Assembly: GCF_018320785.1 (NCBI RefSeq)
Contig: NC_054865.1
Span: 39,621,398-39,685,397 of the forward strand
Direction of reading: 5' to 3'
DNA: 64,000 nucleotides
From: Cheilinus undulatus
Lineage: Eukaryota > Chordata > Actinopteri > Labriformes > Labridae
Positions 25,161 through 38,273 of the stretch are shown here, piece by piece (within the stretch, counting starts at the first letter, position 1; every line of letters starts with the position of its first letter). Made by a program: the position numbers and the translations under genes. The notes under the pieces were generated by a model, which was given only the letters and a program-made list of their open reading frames with translations, searched no databases and was not told where the DNA came from.

Positions 25161-25743
25161 GGCCTTGTCCACACGGAGACGAAAGCAATATATTTCATTT
25201 TGAAATAGTTTTTCTATAAACACGGGATCGTTCCTGGAAATGTCTGCGTAAGCACGGAACCACTGTAGTATATATGCCAAGCCTGCAAGCGGTGCTGTAA
25301 CGCTGCCATGGAAATGCACCAAAAGAGAGAAGATTATGGAAAACTGCCCAAAACTTTCTCCTGGTTGCCCTTCTGGTTGTTCTCCGCAGTGGATCTAAGA
25401 ACATCTGGTTCTTAGATACTGTTCTCTGTGGTGAAAAAGGGCTCAGTAGCTTCTGCAGCATGAACACAACCCTGTAATACGCCATTGTAGCTTTTGCTTG
25501 ACACGCACATGCAGCTTAAGTTGGCTATGCAATGTACGACATAATTGTTTCAAGAAAGATGTGGTTGGCTGTCTATATGGAGATGAAATGGTAAGCATTT
25601 ACAGATTTGTTCACTTTTAAAAAGTAGCGTTCCTCCCACAACGCTGTTTCTGCGTGGATGAAACGCTGATTCAGCAAAAAAAAAAAAGAGAGAAAAAAAA
25701 AAAAAACTTTTAAGTATACTTCTGAATTCGTGTGGATGGGGCT
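25161..25743. mobile_element. MITE with CCACAC-type inverted ends
   Basis: The left end GGCCTTGTCCACACGGAGAC and the reverse complement of the right end (AAAGCCCCATCCACACGAAT) share a GCC...CCACAC pattern, an imperfect inverted repeat. CTTTA occurs at both edges, a possible short target duplication. An interior A-rich run lies at 25676-25706. No coding capacity. Confidence 0.5.
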
Positions 25744-28700
25744 TTAGAGCTGTGAGATGCAAACATACAAAAATTACCAATACACAAACATTTGTGTGGA
25801 CAGACAATGACTGCTACTCAGACTGGCCCTAAACTACAGAGGAAGTTAATCTGAAGAAAATGCTGACTGAGTGTGATCAACACTTACAGGAGTGAGTCTA
25901 CACTAGTTGTTGTAGTCTACCTACTTGTACAAGGCTTTTGACAGGAACCGTTATGTGCTCATGTGTGTGTTTGTGTGATCAGAGGAAGCTCTATACTGCT
26001 GGTATAGAGAAAACTAGCTTCATCAGAAGTTTGCACTCTGAAACCCTTGTTTCAAACCATACATTTTTAAGCACCTAAAATGCAGTCATCCTTTGAATGA
26101 ACAGCCAAAATGCAGTAAAACGTAGCCATTTTCATATGATATCATAGTCATCTAATCGTGGCCTAGACAGATGTCTCTGTCAGACTTTATTTACCAACTC
26201 CAAGTTCACAGGGGACTATTAAATCCTTTGCTTCTCTAACAACGATACAAACATTTCGATTTAACTGAAACCAACACTGATACCATAATGGGATTGTGAA
26301 TACCTTAAATAAATATGATAAAACAGCCCAGTTGCTTTTATGCCCAAGTTATGATGTGAAAGGGATATGTTTTTATTGCATATCTGAGATAAGATTTGAG
26401 TATACCAGTTCATTCAGTTAAAAAATTGGAGCACAAAATATCCCTTTGCCAGGCCCTGATCAGAAAGATCAAAAGCCACATCTGTGAAGAGCACATTTCT
26501 GGAGAAGCGGCAACACGCCAGAATGAAGAACCTTTCCCTTTGATGTGAACGAGATGCAGGGAAGAGAAAATATTATCAAGAGCAGCACAGCGGAAGGCAA
26601 GGAAGTAAGCACAGCGCAACACGAGTTGGAGACGCCATCAACCATCAGGACCTCCAAAACCCTGAAATGAGGCTCTACAGTCCCTGAGGGAAACAGCAGG
26701 ATTGGGGCCCGCCATTTTGTTCCATTTGGCTTCGAGGATAGAGGAGGGGGCAAAGGAACAGGCTGAGTTTCAAAGGGCTTCAGATGCCATTTGTGTATCC
26801 ACAGAGATTGTGCGGGTAAGAACAGCTATAAAAGATTTACACAACTCAAAAAGGAGGAAGAGAGGGGAGCGAGAGAGAAACCAAGACATGGGAGAGAAGG
26901 GAAGGCAGAGATGGACAAAGGCAGGCAAGAAACAGGAGTAGCCATGCTTGTTTACCTAAAAGGACCACACTCTCTGCATGGGAGGGGGAGGGGAGAGGCA
27001 GCATGGACAGAAGGCAGGCAGAGTGGGTGCTGGAGTTAAAACTAAAGGCTCTTTTGGCAATTGCAAGAAGCACAACCGGTTTTGTTATTCCTTCACTGGA
27101 ACCATGAAAAGGTTTGCAGTAATGATCAATGAAGTTCAACAAAGTATCAAGTACTATTAAAGGCACCAGAATATACTAATTTCTGTTTTACTTTACTGCT
27201 CTTACTTAAAAACAAACAGTATTTTGGATGCTACTTTAAATATACTAGGTAAGGAAATGAAAACAAGTGCTCTCATAAGCAAACTACAACCATGGATAAA
27301 AAATAAACCCAGTGGTGACATAAACAGGGAGCCACCATGGACAGGAAAGGTGTGTTAATATTAGACAACCATTGTACTCTTTGTATATGCCACATAATTT
27401 AGCTGGCTATTGCCTTGCTTACTCATTTAAGACAGCAAACATGTAAATACCAACATCAACGCTAATTAAGAACAGATACTAGACATAATTACTAACAACA
27501 TTCACATCCTCAGTTAGAAAATTAAATCACAGAACTAAATGGGGAAATAGCCAGTCTCCTACAGAGCACATATGGACACACTGGATGTCTAAACACTGAG
27601 GCATGATGGGCGATGAGTTTGGTCAAGTTGGGCAGTGCTTGGTTTGGCTCATCTTTTGGCAAGCAGAAAAATATTGCGTTCAGAAATTTTGTATGTGTTA
27701 TATTTATGTATTGAAGTGGGAAACTCTTTGAAGATTTTATTTAAAAAATGTAGAATCTGTGCACAATAGTCGTGACTTTCAGCACATGAAATGTTCCAGT
27801 TTCTGTTTGAAGTCTCAGCTTTACTGGTCAGTTGCATCAGTAGAAATGTTCCAAACTGACAACAACAAGGCAGAACTATAACCATCAATAGCATTCTAAT
27901 AAAACTTATTTATCTCTGTAAACAGACATCTGCAGCAAATAATTCATTACCACCTAAACATTTCAACCTACACCACAAATCTGTCTCACACTGTGTAACA
28001 AAAGCCAATCAGTCTTTCAATGCCCCGACTAACCGAGAAGTATCAGAAAAGATCAAACCAACCTTTGTTCAAAAACCTGCATTTTAAATAGGGTCAATGG
28101 ATTGTCGGCCTGGCCTATTATTGAGGCAGATATTTGGCCTTTTGCTGATCATTAGTACATGCATTACAAGGTGTTACAAGGTGTCCCTCTGGCTTTATTT
28201 GTTTACTCTTACAGTCTCAGCAAATGTCTTGTTTACAACACAATCTGACTGGCTGGATGAGTACGAGCTAATCAGCTCTTAAGCCTGGGTGCCACCGACA
28301 TAGTAAGCATGCGAAATCTATTCCTGTTTTCCTCTGTGCCATTTCTCATGTTGATAGAGCCATAGCTATGTTTTTTTATTTTCCTTCATTTTTTTGATCA
28401 TGCAATCAAACTCTTCCCCCATGAAGTACATGTTGTCCATCATAATAAATGTATATCAGTTATTGGTCTCAGCTGGTCCAGACTCAAGGCTTGCCAGTTT
28501 CTTCAATGAAAATTTGTGGCCCAAATTTCCCAGAATTCTCAACCATTTCCCCATGATTACATATGCACTTTTGCCAATTTCTAGAGATTTACCTCATTGA
28601 GAGTAAGAAAAGCAGTTTTGTTATTTGTTATTACAAGATAAAGCAATAAATGTGCTAAAAAATTGAAAATTACCCATAGTAAGAAATAACGCATCTCCAC

Positions 28701-30372
28701 CAAGGCCTTCAGTACCTCATTGACTTTTTGCCACCATTTTTTCTCCAGACACACATTCACAACCCACTGAAAACAGCTCCACCACACACTTTTAAGCCCT
28801 GACCCACCAGTTGAGAACCACAACATAAATGACCAATAATCAATATCGGCCCTGCAAAACTGATCAGTCCACCTCAATTTTAAAAGTTGTTTCCTTTGCC
28901 TTTTGATGACAGACTTGATAAAGCTTTGTATTTTTTAGTTTCTTCTTTTACAAACCTGCATCATGATGTTATTTAGGCAGTCTTTATTCCCTTAATCATG
29001 CATGGGTCACAAAGATTTTTTCAGGCCTACACTACTAAGGCAAGCATGAGTAAAGCTGCTTTTTAACTTACATTCTATTGTTGAACTAAGACTCAACAAA
29101 TGAATGATGTCCCTTCAGGGACAGCCTACACATTGTGGAGATAAATGCCCCATGGAAAAGGAAATCTTGCCTCAAAGTGGTGTAATTACTCCATTGCCAG
29201 AGAAATGGTTGCCAATAACTGCTGATGCGTTCTGACAAGGTAGCTGAAGTAGCAACCAGTGTAAATTTGTTTGTACAATCACAAGTTTATTAAAGTTTTT
29301 AAACACAATCTGTGAATATTTTCCCTTCATAAACATCTGAAAAGCAACACTCTTGTTTTCAAGGAACATATGTCAACATGAGGCAAAAACAGCTTGTTGA
29401 ATTTCTGAGACTTCTCCAGCAAATGTGTCTGGATCACCGGCGTCCAAATGCTTCCTAAGGCCTAATGTTCAATTTGATCACCTGTTAGCTAAGATTGGTT
29501 CCACTGCCTCTTGGATGTAGACGTGCCTGTCCATCTGTCTCTTTTAATTGGTGCTCATACTAATACATTTTTGCTTTATCAAGTCGCCATCTAAATTGAT
29601 CTGGCTAACTACAGCAGAAAAAAGAAAAGGGAAACAGATGAACAGACAGTTCTGTGTTTGCATAAATAATTACATCTTGATGCAGAATTCAGGATTTTTA
29701 GGGGCTGTAAGCCTTGAAACAACTTTTAAAAAGTGTGCTATCTTGTGGAGTTGGGTTTGACTATTTCTGTTCACTACTGAGGGAATCTTGACAGTTATAA
29801 ACTTTCATGACACATTTACAGAATCAGTTACTCAATGCAGTCACAGAATATTGATCCATATTTTATCACCACTGCCTACTTTAATGGGTTGTTATGATTT
29901 TTGTGAGCCTGATGCATTAAACAGTATTGAAGCACCAATCGACTGTCAAAGCTGTCAAATCAAATAAAAATCTTGTAACTGAACATTGTCACCCCAACTT
30001 CGGCATTCAAAAGAACCCAAAGAAAATCACTGGTCTTGAAAGGTTTTTTAACAGATAAACATCACCCCTTACAATAACCTTGAAAGACTATATTAATGAG
30101 CAGAATACAACAAGCAAAGACAGTCAGAATGTCAAAATGGACACTTAACTCAGGTTGTGGTTATAGTTTGGCTATGTTCCTTGCCCCAGCATACAAGCAC
30201 CAGAGGGGAATCGATTCATCAATGGAAACACGTTTTCCTTTGCAAAAGGTGACAACATGCCACCTTTCATCTGGCAACTGCTGGGACCTTTTTCAAGCTG
30301 AGCTGGCTTTCAAGTCAGCAATCAGTTGTTAAATGATGAAACCATGGACAAACTTTGAACCTCTTTAAAATA
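25744..30372. other. No recognisable gene
   Basis: AT-rich DNA. Around 28100-28140 and 28820-28860 the words ATTGTCGGCCTGGCC and AATATCGGCCCTGC may mark another old MITE. No coding exon can be supported. Confidence 0.35.
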
Positions 30373-31402
30373 CTCTAGTCCAGCCATCCCCATATGGTGG
30401 CCCATGGGACACTTCCGGCCCACCAACAGGTGTCATCTGGCCCGCGAGACATTTGGGAAAATGATGGAAATTTTTACAAATGTATTTATTTTAAATATTT
30501 ACCTTCTTAGGTGTTTAAAATACAAATTTTCACTGATTTATCATGATCTTTCTGTAATTATAGCAAGGAAAGGATGTTATACGATGCAATAAATTAGTTA
30601 GATATGGTACATTGAACTCTGTTTAGAGAAGGGAGGAACATCATAAAAAGACGCACAGCAGAGCGCATAGCAGCACAATTGCTTCACCTCAGCTCTGCAA
30701 ACATGCCGTCCAAAAAGAGTCTGATACAGACTGCATGATTTTTAAGACCAGAGGAGAAGGATTATTTTGTCTAATTTAGTACCGGGGTACTGAGGCATTT
30801 AAAAAAGGTACTATACTGTGCTTGGATGAGACCGGTACTTTTTTTTTTTTTTATGTCGCTATGTAACATCACCGCATTGTAATTTGAGCCGTGGTGAGCA
30901 AGGTGGAGCAAGCAGGCAAGCCTTAACCCTTATGGATGGCCATTGTCGTATAAAAAGTGCATAGTTTATAAAAACAATAATAACTTTTGAACCATACATG
31001 ACAGCCGCTTACCGTTTTTTTCTCGTGAAAGCTGACGGTTTCGCCGTTCATTTGCTACCCTGGACGTCCTTGTAGCTCTAAAGGATGCCGTTCTAACAAG
31101 CCTGGAACTTCAGTGACTTTTCCGGGTCTTTAAAGATTAAATCCACCGCGTTGGAGCTGATTATAAATGCTGTTTTATCAATTTTTATTCCATTTTCGAT
31201 CGTGTTTTGGTTATCTTCTGCGGGTGCTGCCATCTTTGTTTTGGGCAGTGAGATCATTTTGTCATGCAAAGCATCTTGGGAGGATTTTCAACCAATCAGA
31301 AGGTGGTGCTTCTCATGTCATGCTGTCTGTAACTGTGCCTGCCCAAACATCTTTAGATAATATCAAGTTTGACAAATAAAGAAAAAATGTTTTTGATAAA
31401 CA

Positions 31403-31447
<45 letters not shown>
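31403..31447. repeat. (TA)n microsatellite
   Basis: An uninterrupted run of alternating T and A over about 45 bp, inside the nested hAT insertion. Confidence 0.95.
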
Positions 31448-31450
<3 letters not shown>

Positions 31451-31836
31451 TCTCATATCAGTAAATGGTTAAGTATTTAAAGTAATAATGATGGTAATAA
31501 TATTAGCTTTTAGCTTTTTAAACCTTAAAATCCCACACAAAGAAAATATCTGTTCTTTTGGTTTGTTTGTAGTTTTTTTCTGTATCCTAAAACACTGACA
31601 GAAACAAACAATGACATGTTATGTTTTTTTTAACACATTAATTTTTTACTGATGCATAGTTATAGTTCTAAAATTTTCTATAAAAATAAAGTCAATAATG
31701 ACATTTTTTGTATTCTCTTGTTATTTGGAAAAGTATCGAAAAGTATCAAAATACATGTTGGTACCGGTATCGATACCAAAATGTTGGTATCATGACAACA
31801 CTAATATATATATGTGTGTATATATATATACACACA

Positions 31837-32367
31837 CAGTGCTTAACAAATTTATCAGACCACCACCCAAAGTAAGGTTTATGCCACACCTACCCTAAAT
31901 TGACAGCATTGGTAATTACCTAAATCAATCACTGCAATGGTTAATACACAAATATGTAGAAGCTCTTTCACCCAAATGATATTTTCAATGCTAAATTATA
32001 ATTATTATTGTTATCCATGAATTTTCAAATTTACTGATTTACAAAAAAAACCCTGAAAAACTAGTAAAGCACACTATTATTTCTTGATTAATAGGTTAAA
32101 TTATAGTTATTTACTTGCATTCCTGAACAGAAAAATTAGTTTTAGTGGTTGAATGTTATGCTTGATTAATTTCTGACTTCTCAGAGAAGCCCAGTGAGCC
32201 GGCTCAAATTTGGGTATAAAAAGGTAAATTCAGTTTGAAATTCCTCATTCCTGTTCAAAATGGTAAAATGCCAAGACCTCACTTAAAATAAAAGAGTCCG
32301 CATTAAAGCACTTCATGTGGCATAAACCTTACTTTGGGTGGTGGTCTAATAAATTTGTAAAGCACTA
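31837..32367. mobile_element. Tc1/mariner-type MITE with ~50-bp terminal inverted repeats
   Basis: The left end starts CAGTGCTTAACAAATTTATC and continues to TTTATGCCAC. The right end is its near-exact reverse complement (GTGGCATAAACCTTACTTTG through AAAGCACT). About 50 bp match with only a few changes. The CAGTGC tip and a TA at the right edge fit a Tc1/mariner element. The interior is non-coding and AT-rich. A second copy of its left half is at 38274. Confidence 0.8.
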
Positions 32368-32496
32368 TATATGTGAACATACATGACATTTTAATGGTGT
32401 TCAAAAAAAAAAAAAATCAATTTCTGTCCCTCAGCTTTCTGTCCTTGAGATACTTTGGCCCTCAGGAAAAAGTAATTGGGGAACCTTGCTCTAGTC

Positions 32497-34347
32497 TATG
32501 CTGTACTTGCAATGCACTCTGCTGAGCTATGCATTTCTACTGTTTGGATAACATGGCTAAACATGGCTCAGAAACTGCAGGGGCATGTGCAGAACACCAA
32601 GGCCAAGTTGGATCTACACTGTATATGGATGTGCATGGTTAAACAGTTAAGTTAGTGGATCATGTTAGCTGGTGCAAGATTTACGAGTTGGTTAAACTAA
32701 TTACCTTTTTTTTTTTTTTTTTTTAATTATGGGCTTAAAATCCAGGTCTGACGCCTTTTTTAAAATGTAGTGAAGTCCCCCGCCATTAGAAGCCACTGTA
32801 GCTTTAGTTAATAGCCGCTGACTTCCTGTCAGAACTTTCCCCCGGCACTTTGCTGGACATAAATATGAGCTTAGCAGTTAGCGTGTGGTAGGAACAGCGT
32901 GGTATGACATTTTTTCAGGGGTGCACAAATATGAATAAAAGTGCTTCGATTTGGGTGCTCACCGATACTAAGTACAAATACTAAGCATGTTACAATAGCA
33001 TGACTGTTCTTCAATTTATTTTGAAAGTTTGTTTTTTTTTTTCAACAGATTTTCCTCATCCCTCCTCTTGACAATTTATCAGTGCATAGTTTTCATTCTC
33101 CTCTACTTCCCTCATCCTCATTTATGCTGAAATATCAAAAAAAAAAAAAAAAAAAAGACTCAAACTTTGACTACATACTCACATAATGGGAGGTCGACAT
33201 ATCCAAGCATGGGATGAATTTGACTGATTTCTAAGTACTTTTCTCCTCTTTAGACTAGTCAGTTAAATGTAATTTAAATGGGCATTTAGCCAAACAGGGA
33301 AACAGCCACCTGGGAACATCTTTAATACTGTACATGGACGAGAAAATTAGTCTCCAACCACATTGCCAAAATGTCCAGGTCCAACTTTGAAAATTATATC
33401 TGGTAAAATTTTAGTCGGACTAACACATTTGTAAGTATTTTACAAGCCCAATTTTAGTCTGACCTAAACGATTAACAGGCATAATTACATTGATTGTTAC
33501 TGTTGTCATGAGAATCCATTGAAAAGATTAATATGCCGTCATATATTCTGTTGCATCATCTCTAGCGTGCAGCTACTGCAGTGCTCTTTCATTCTGCTCT
33601 GTTTTGGTCCTCCCTGATGGACGCTTCATCATTTGTGTCTATTCCATTCACATTCAGATTCTACAGCCTCGGCTTCAGTACTATTACACAGAGGGTTTTA
33701 GAACAATTCTTGTCCGTAATAACCATCTGGGTGTCCTCTTCAACCCAAACACAGAGCTCAATAACATCCTGTTCTCTTGCTTTTACTCATGTTCTGTTTT
33801 GTTGCCAGCACTCATCAGCTCATTTGTGTGTGAGATGAATTCAGCCGTTGAGTAAGCTACTGAAAATACAAGGTAGGCCATTTAAAAGACACGCAAACAA
33901 CAAAAATCCTTAAAAAGAGGAGCAACGGATCAATAGAGGTCATGTATAATGCTACTTCCTCAAATTACAATGGTCTGATGTGAAAAAAAACTTAAGAGGC
34001 TGCACAGGGGTCATCACTTTTGTACTTAAGATCAAAATTACTGGGTCTGACTAACTGGAAGAGAAGAGCCACTGTTAGGAGGTACATAGCAGAAACATCG
34101 AACTGTTGCCTTTAATTTACTCAAAACTTAACCATCAGTCACATTCACAGCTCATGACCTTTCTGACCTCACAGAGCTCCATTTCCTGTTGCAGGCAGAG
34201 GGCCTGGCTTAAGTCTCAGGTCTGACTAAAGAAACAGATGCAAAACTGTCAGTTGAACAGTCAGCTCATAAGTGTTCATTATTAGTTATGACACTACTTC
34301 TATCATTTTACTCTTAAATATGCTTAAAACAATTGTTTCCAACTATT
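32497..34347. other. No recognisable gene; several homopolymer runs
   Basis: Poly-T at 32706-32723 and poly-A at 33138-33157. A patch near 32920-32990 (GGGTGCACAAATATG, TCACCGATACTAAGTAC) may be part of an old MITE. Confidence 0.35.
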
Positions 34348-34988
34348 GCCGGCCTTACACCAGAGGACTTTGCTAAAACTCAAAAAAGACTCTAAAAAGA
34401 CTGACATCTGAGACCCTCTCACATCTAAAGACAATATGTTGGCAAGCCGTTGAGTTTTTAGTTTGAGACTGAGATTTTGCAAAGACTGTGGGTCACTAAC
34501 TACAAGACTATAATACAATTCCTTTTCAGATTATTTCCCATCATGCATCAGGTGGAATTTCACGACAACAATTTCTCAATAGAGAACGAGATGTGAAGAA
34601 GATTGCATTTAAGTTAATATCTCTTTGTTTTTTTATTATTAACATCGAGTGGACACAACAGAAAAGTTAAACACCAAAGCAACTTTGCATGTTACTGCAA
34701 CAACCAAAAAACTATCCCGGAAACACTTCAGAATAAAAGTGAAACACAAAAAACACAATTTGCATATGACCACACTTAAGATTGATGACAATATCAAACA
34801 CCTTTGATATTGTAGTAACGCCAAGACTGTAGAAAGACCACCTTAAAATGGCAAAAAATGAGACCTCCTTAAGACCACCTTAAACCTAACGACTGAGATC
34901 ATGGGAACGAGCTGCAACTTTAGCAAGACTCCCATGATTTTACTCCGACTTTAAAATTGGAGGGAAAGTTGTTGGGTGTAAGGCTGCC
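34348..34988. mobile_element. MITE with CCTTACACC inverted ends
   Basis: The left edge GCCGGCCTTACACCAGAGG and the reverse complement of the right edge (GGCAGCCTTACACCCAACA) share the core CCTTACACC. Internal words such as AAGACT and CTTAAGACCACC recur. Non-coding. No clear target duplication. Confidence 0.5.
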
Positions 34989-36722
34989 TCATAGATACCT
35001 AGTGCTGAAAGAGTCTTTGAAGTCTGCACTGACTCTCGTATTTCCTGATTCAGAAGAGCATACCCAGCTACAAACATCTCATTAGTATCTTTAGTTTGCT
35101 ACTTACAAATCAAAGTAAAGCTTCATAAAATGCAACATTATTTACTCCAAAAGACAAATATATAATCACGCAATATATATGAAACCTGGGAGGTAAATGC
35201 ATTGACAATTAACGCCATATCAGAGATATATGGTTAAGTATCAGAGATGGCATTTGTCAGTAAACACCTACTCTAGATTTAAATTATACAACACAACCTT
35301 CATGTAAACAGAACAAGGCATGTGATGATAGCCTTTGGACTGAGGCTTTACCTATGAAAGAGAAATAGGACCTACACAAGCTCCAGGGAAACAGAGATAT
35401 GCATCACTGCCTCTGCAGTGTAGTCAACATGAACGCCCCAACAAGCTAAAACACTCTCAGTATCTTGGTGGATGGAAAACACCACCAGCGGCACTGCAGT
35501 GTTTTCCTCAGCATTGGTACTGCACCAAAGTGGAGAGCATCTCCTCCATATTCTATTTCCTCTCCAGCACATTTCAAATCCCACCATGTTGTGCCCCTCC
35601 TTTTCAAGTTTTAGAGCACAGAAACACAAGTACCACACTGACCTAACTTTAATAATTGTGACACTAATACTATCTGCAAAGCCCACTGTGTTAGACTGCT
35701 TACTTCTTATACTGAGTCTCTGGTAAATCTAGGTAGCTTGTTGGCATTTAAAGCTATGTTATTTCTCAAATCATCTTGGTGTGTTTTGGTTCTGACAAAC
35801 TAATTCATTGCTTTTGTAATGGGGGGCTTGTAGCACATCCGTTTTGCTTTAGTGCTGAAGCAGACCAGCAAATAGGCAAGACAGTGCTTCATGACAGGAA
35901 TGCATTACAGTGAGCATTAAGACTGGAGAAGCTGATAAATATACACTACTTCTGATCCCAAGAGAGGTACAAATGAGGATATAATTAATACTCTTCCTAC
36001 AGAATATTGATGATACTTGTTGATTTGGATCTTGCAAGTGGGAACTGTAAATTCTTGGAAAAATCTAAGCCAAACATCACTTGTAGATAAGGGGAAGGAG
36101 TTGAAAGTGAAATTGATTACTCACATGATAAAGCTAACTAAAACGTGAACTAGTACATTATAAGTAGACATGGTTTACCTATCTGCAGCATTAATTATCC
36201 TCCTTATTTGGGTATGGTCTAAAATAAAATCACTGGCAGTGCAATTCACATTACACATGGATATGAATTTAAATTTCCAGCAAGGGGAAATAAAACTACA
36301 AACGTATCAAATAGCCAATACTTCAAATAATATAACAACATCTAAGTAAAGCCATGTTTAAAAAGTGGAGCAGTAAACTTAGATATTAGAGGACTTCCAC
36401 TTTAGAAAAATAATACTAAAGTTTATATAACCACTACGAGGCACATGTTTTGCATCTTTATGCTATCAAGTCCCAAATATCCAGTTCTTGCAAGTTGACC
36501 TTTGCCGCAACATACACAACCCAGCGTTAGCCACGGGGGCAGCAAGTCAGTTTGTTGTTGTAAATGCATTAGCTTTGCAGGGCCATGGACCCCTATGTGT
36601 TTGTGCATGTGCATGTGCTGCAGTCTGTATATGTAGCATGTACAATAACAGCAGTGTAGGGAATCAAGTTCCCCTTCAGAGACCGATACAGCATAACTTA
36701 GATTAATATAAATGCAACTTAC
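34989..36722. other. No recognisable gene
   Basis: AT-rich DNA. It lies directly downstream of a minus-strand splice donor at 36722, so it may be the start of a first intron (inference). Confidence 0.35.
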
Positions 36723-37380
36723 CTTAGTATGAATTTCCACAAACTGAAACAGAGATCTGATTTTTAAATTTAGTCTATGCCGCGATGTTTTGGGCCAATG
36801 CTGGATGGTCCCATTTGTCGCCGTCGGTTCAGTATCTGGAGGTCTGGAGACATACGCATAAACTCGCGTCGACCATTGCAGCTCAAGCAGCTCACTAGTA
36901 TCGCGGCTAGCGCTAGCTTGTTAAACCGTGTAGACCAACAAACAGACGTCCAGAGGAAAAAAAAACAATAAAATATCCACGAAGCCTCGTTTACAGCGTA
37001 GCTATTTCGTCTTCACCACAAACTTCGAACCTTAAAGACTCCATTTGCACGACGGTAGTCTCGCTTGGGTGAAGGTAAACCATCAAAAGATCATATTTTG
37101 TTTCGGTTTAATCCTCTCCGCCAACCAGTACGTGCGGTTTTCGAGCGGCCTTTGACTTCGGTGTATGGACGCCCGGGACGGAAACGCTTCAGGTCTGAGA
37201 CGAGCTTTCTGATTGGCTGTGGTGCTGTAGGCGGATATCGTTTCCGCACAGATTGAAACTGACGCCATTTTGGGTCTTCACAGCACGCGGCTCTCGCGTC
37301 AGAACAAGTACAAGTGAAGCGCCAACGTGGCTGACCGCAGGTCCCAGTTTCCAACGCTAGAGACCACACTCCATTATGTA
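36723..37380 (-). promoter_or_regulatory. CpG-rich block: probable promoter and non-coding first exon of a leftward gene
   Basis: CpG is frequent here (TATCGCGGCTAGCGCTAG near 36900, CTCGCGTCGACC near 36863, GCCCGGGACGGAAACGC near 37170), unlike the surrounding AT-rich DNA. On the minus strand a perfect CCAAT box, AGCCAATCAG, lies at about 37209-37218. A textbook 5' splice site CTAAG/gtaagtt falls at 36723/36722. This arrangement suggests a transcription start around 37.2 kb and an exon ending at 36723. ANKRD11 is the neighbour expected head-to-head with SPG7 from human synteny, and its first exons are non-coding, but this identity is inference. The block could also serve rightward transcription. 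Confidence 0.4.
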
Positions 37381-37636
37381 GTTGGAGACTTCGAAAAGGA
37401 AATGGAGTACCGACATTGGGTGCATTCGTTCTCTACACCTCTAGGAACTCAAGTGTGTCAAGATGTTATTGTTTTGATTCCTCATGGGTCATTTTAAATC
37501 GTTTTTGTGCACTTCGATTTTTTTTACCTGGACATACGGAGGCGTTCAGCAACGCTCGGAATCAGTGCATCCAATCGACGCCTACATGATCTGTATTATC
37601 AGACCTACTCACAGTAAAGTATGAGCACATCTCTCG

Positions 37637-38142
37637 ATGTTTGCCCAAAACCATTCGATTCTAACACGAGTAAGCGTCGGCAACGAAACGGAGCGTATGG
37701 GTAAACAAACTAAACATACCCGTGGTCTAAAGGAAACGAGAGAACATGAGTCGAATGCTCCTATTGGTTCTAAGCTCAAACTCATCCACTGTTATTTGGT
37801 TACTCATTCTGTCAATCAAGCTGACCCTTACACGTCGCTTTCATGACAACATTGCCTTGGATTATTTACAAGGATGGGGTTACGTTGGGCGCAAATTTGC
37901 ATGTCTTAATTCCAACGTTTTCACAGACTAGCTATATTTCTAGTAAACAGGAAGGCATGATTATGAAAATAGCTTGTTTAGATGATGTTTGGGATAAGAT
38001 AGATACTTTATTAATCCCTAGGGAAATTAAAGAAACACATGCAGACCGTGTCTGCATTGCACAGTGCTCTGTGTGTGACAGTCTTCAAAAATCTGATGGC
38101 ATTTGTGGTTTGTGTGTAAGTATACCATTAATCAAAATGTAA
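37637..38142 (+). other. Two orphan overlapping frames with a possible splice donor; status unknown
   Basis: A 69-codon frame (37637-37846) and a 99-codon frame (37843-38142) overlap through an ATGA stop-start. The second contains a Cys-rich segment (CIAQCSVCDSLQKSDGICGL) just before a GTGT/gtaagt donor-like site at about 38112. I recognise no family. They lie on the spg7 side of the CpG-rich block. They could be a diverged exon of an unknown gene, a transposon relic or chance. Confidence 0.15.
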
Positions 38143-38273
38143 TTGCACAGTGTCTTAATCAGGTCTTAGCACATACTTTAGTTCTTCAGCCGACAGCGCT
38201 CTCTACTGGACGACATTCGCAGTGCAAAAACACAACGTAAATATACGTTTTAGGCTGTTCTCATAGCTACGTA

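Larger units (their letters stand above)
30373..32496. mobile_element. hAT-type insertion with 8-bp target duplication, carrying nested elements
   Basis: The sequence CTCTAGTC occurs at 30373-30380 and again at 32489-32496, flanking a 2108-bp insert. The insert begins CAGCCATCCCCATATGG and, in reverse complement, ends CAAGGTTCCCCAATTAC. CA at the tip and the shared TCCCCA fit hAT (Charlie-type) termini, and an 8-bp duplication is the hallmark of that superfamily. No transposase frame remains. Much of the interior consists of later insertions: a GGTACC/GGTATC-rich piece (about 30775-31805), a TA microsatellite, and a Tc1-type MITE (31837-32367). Confidence 0.8.

Noticed and set aside
26846..27166. 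106-codon minus-strand frame
   Set aside because: Its composition follows a purine-rich run (GAGAGAGGGGAGCGAGAGAG type) and the opposite strand is equally open. No family is recognisable.
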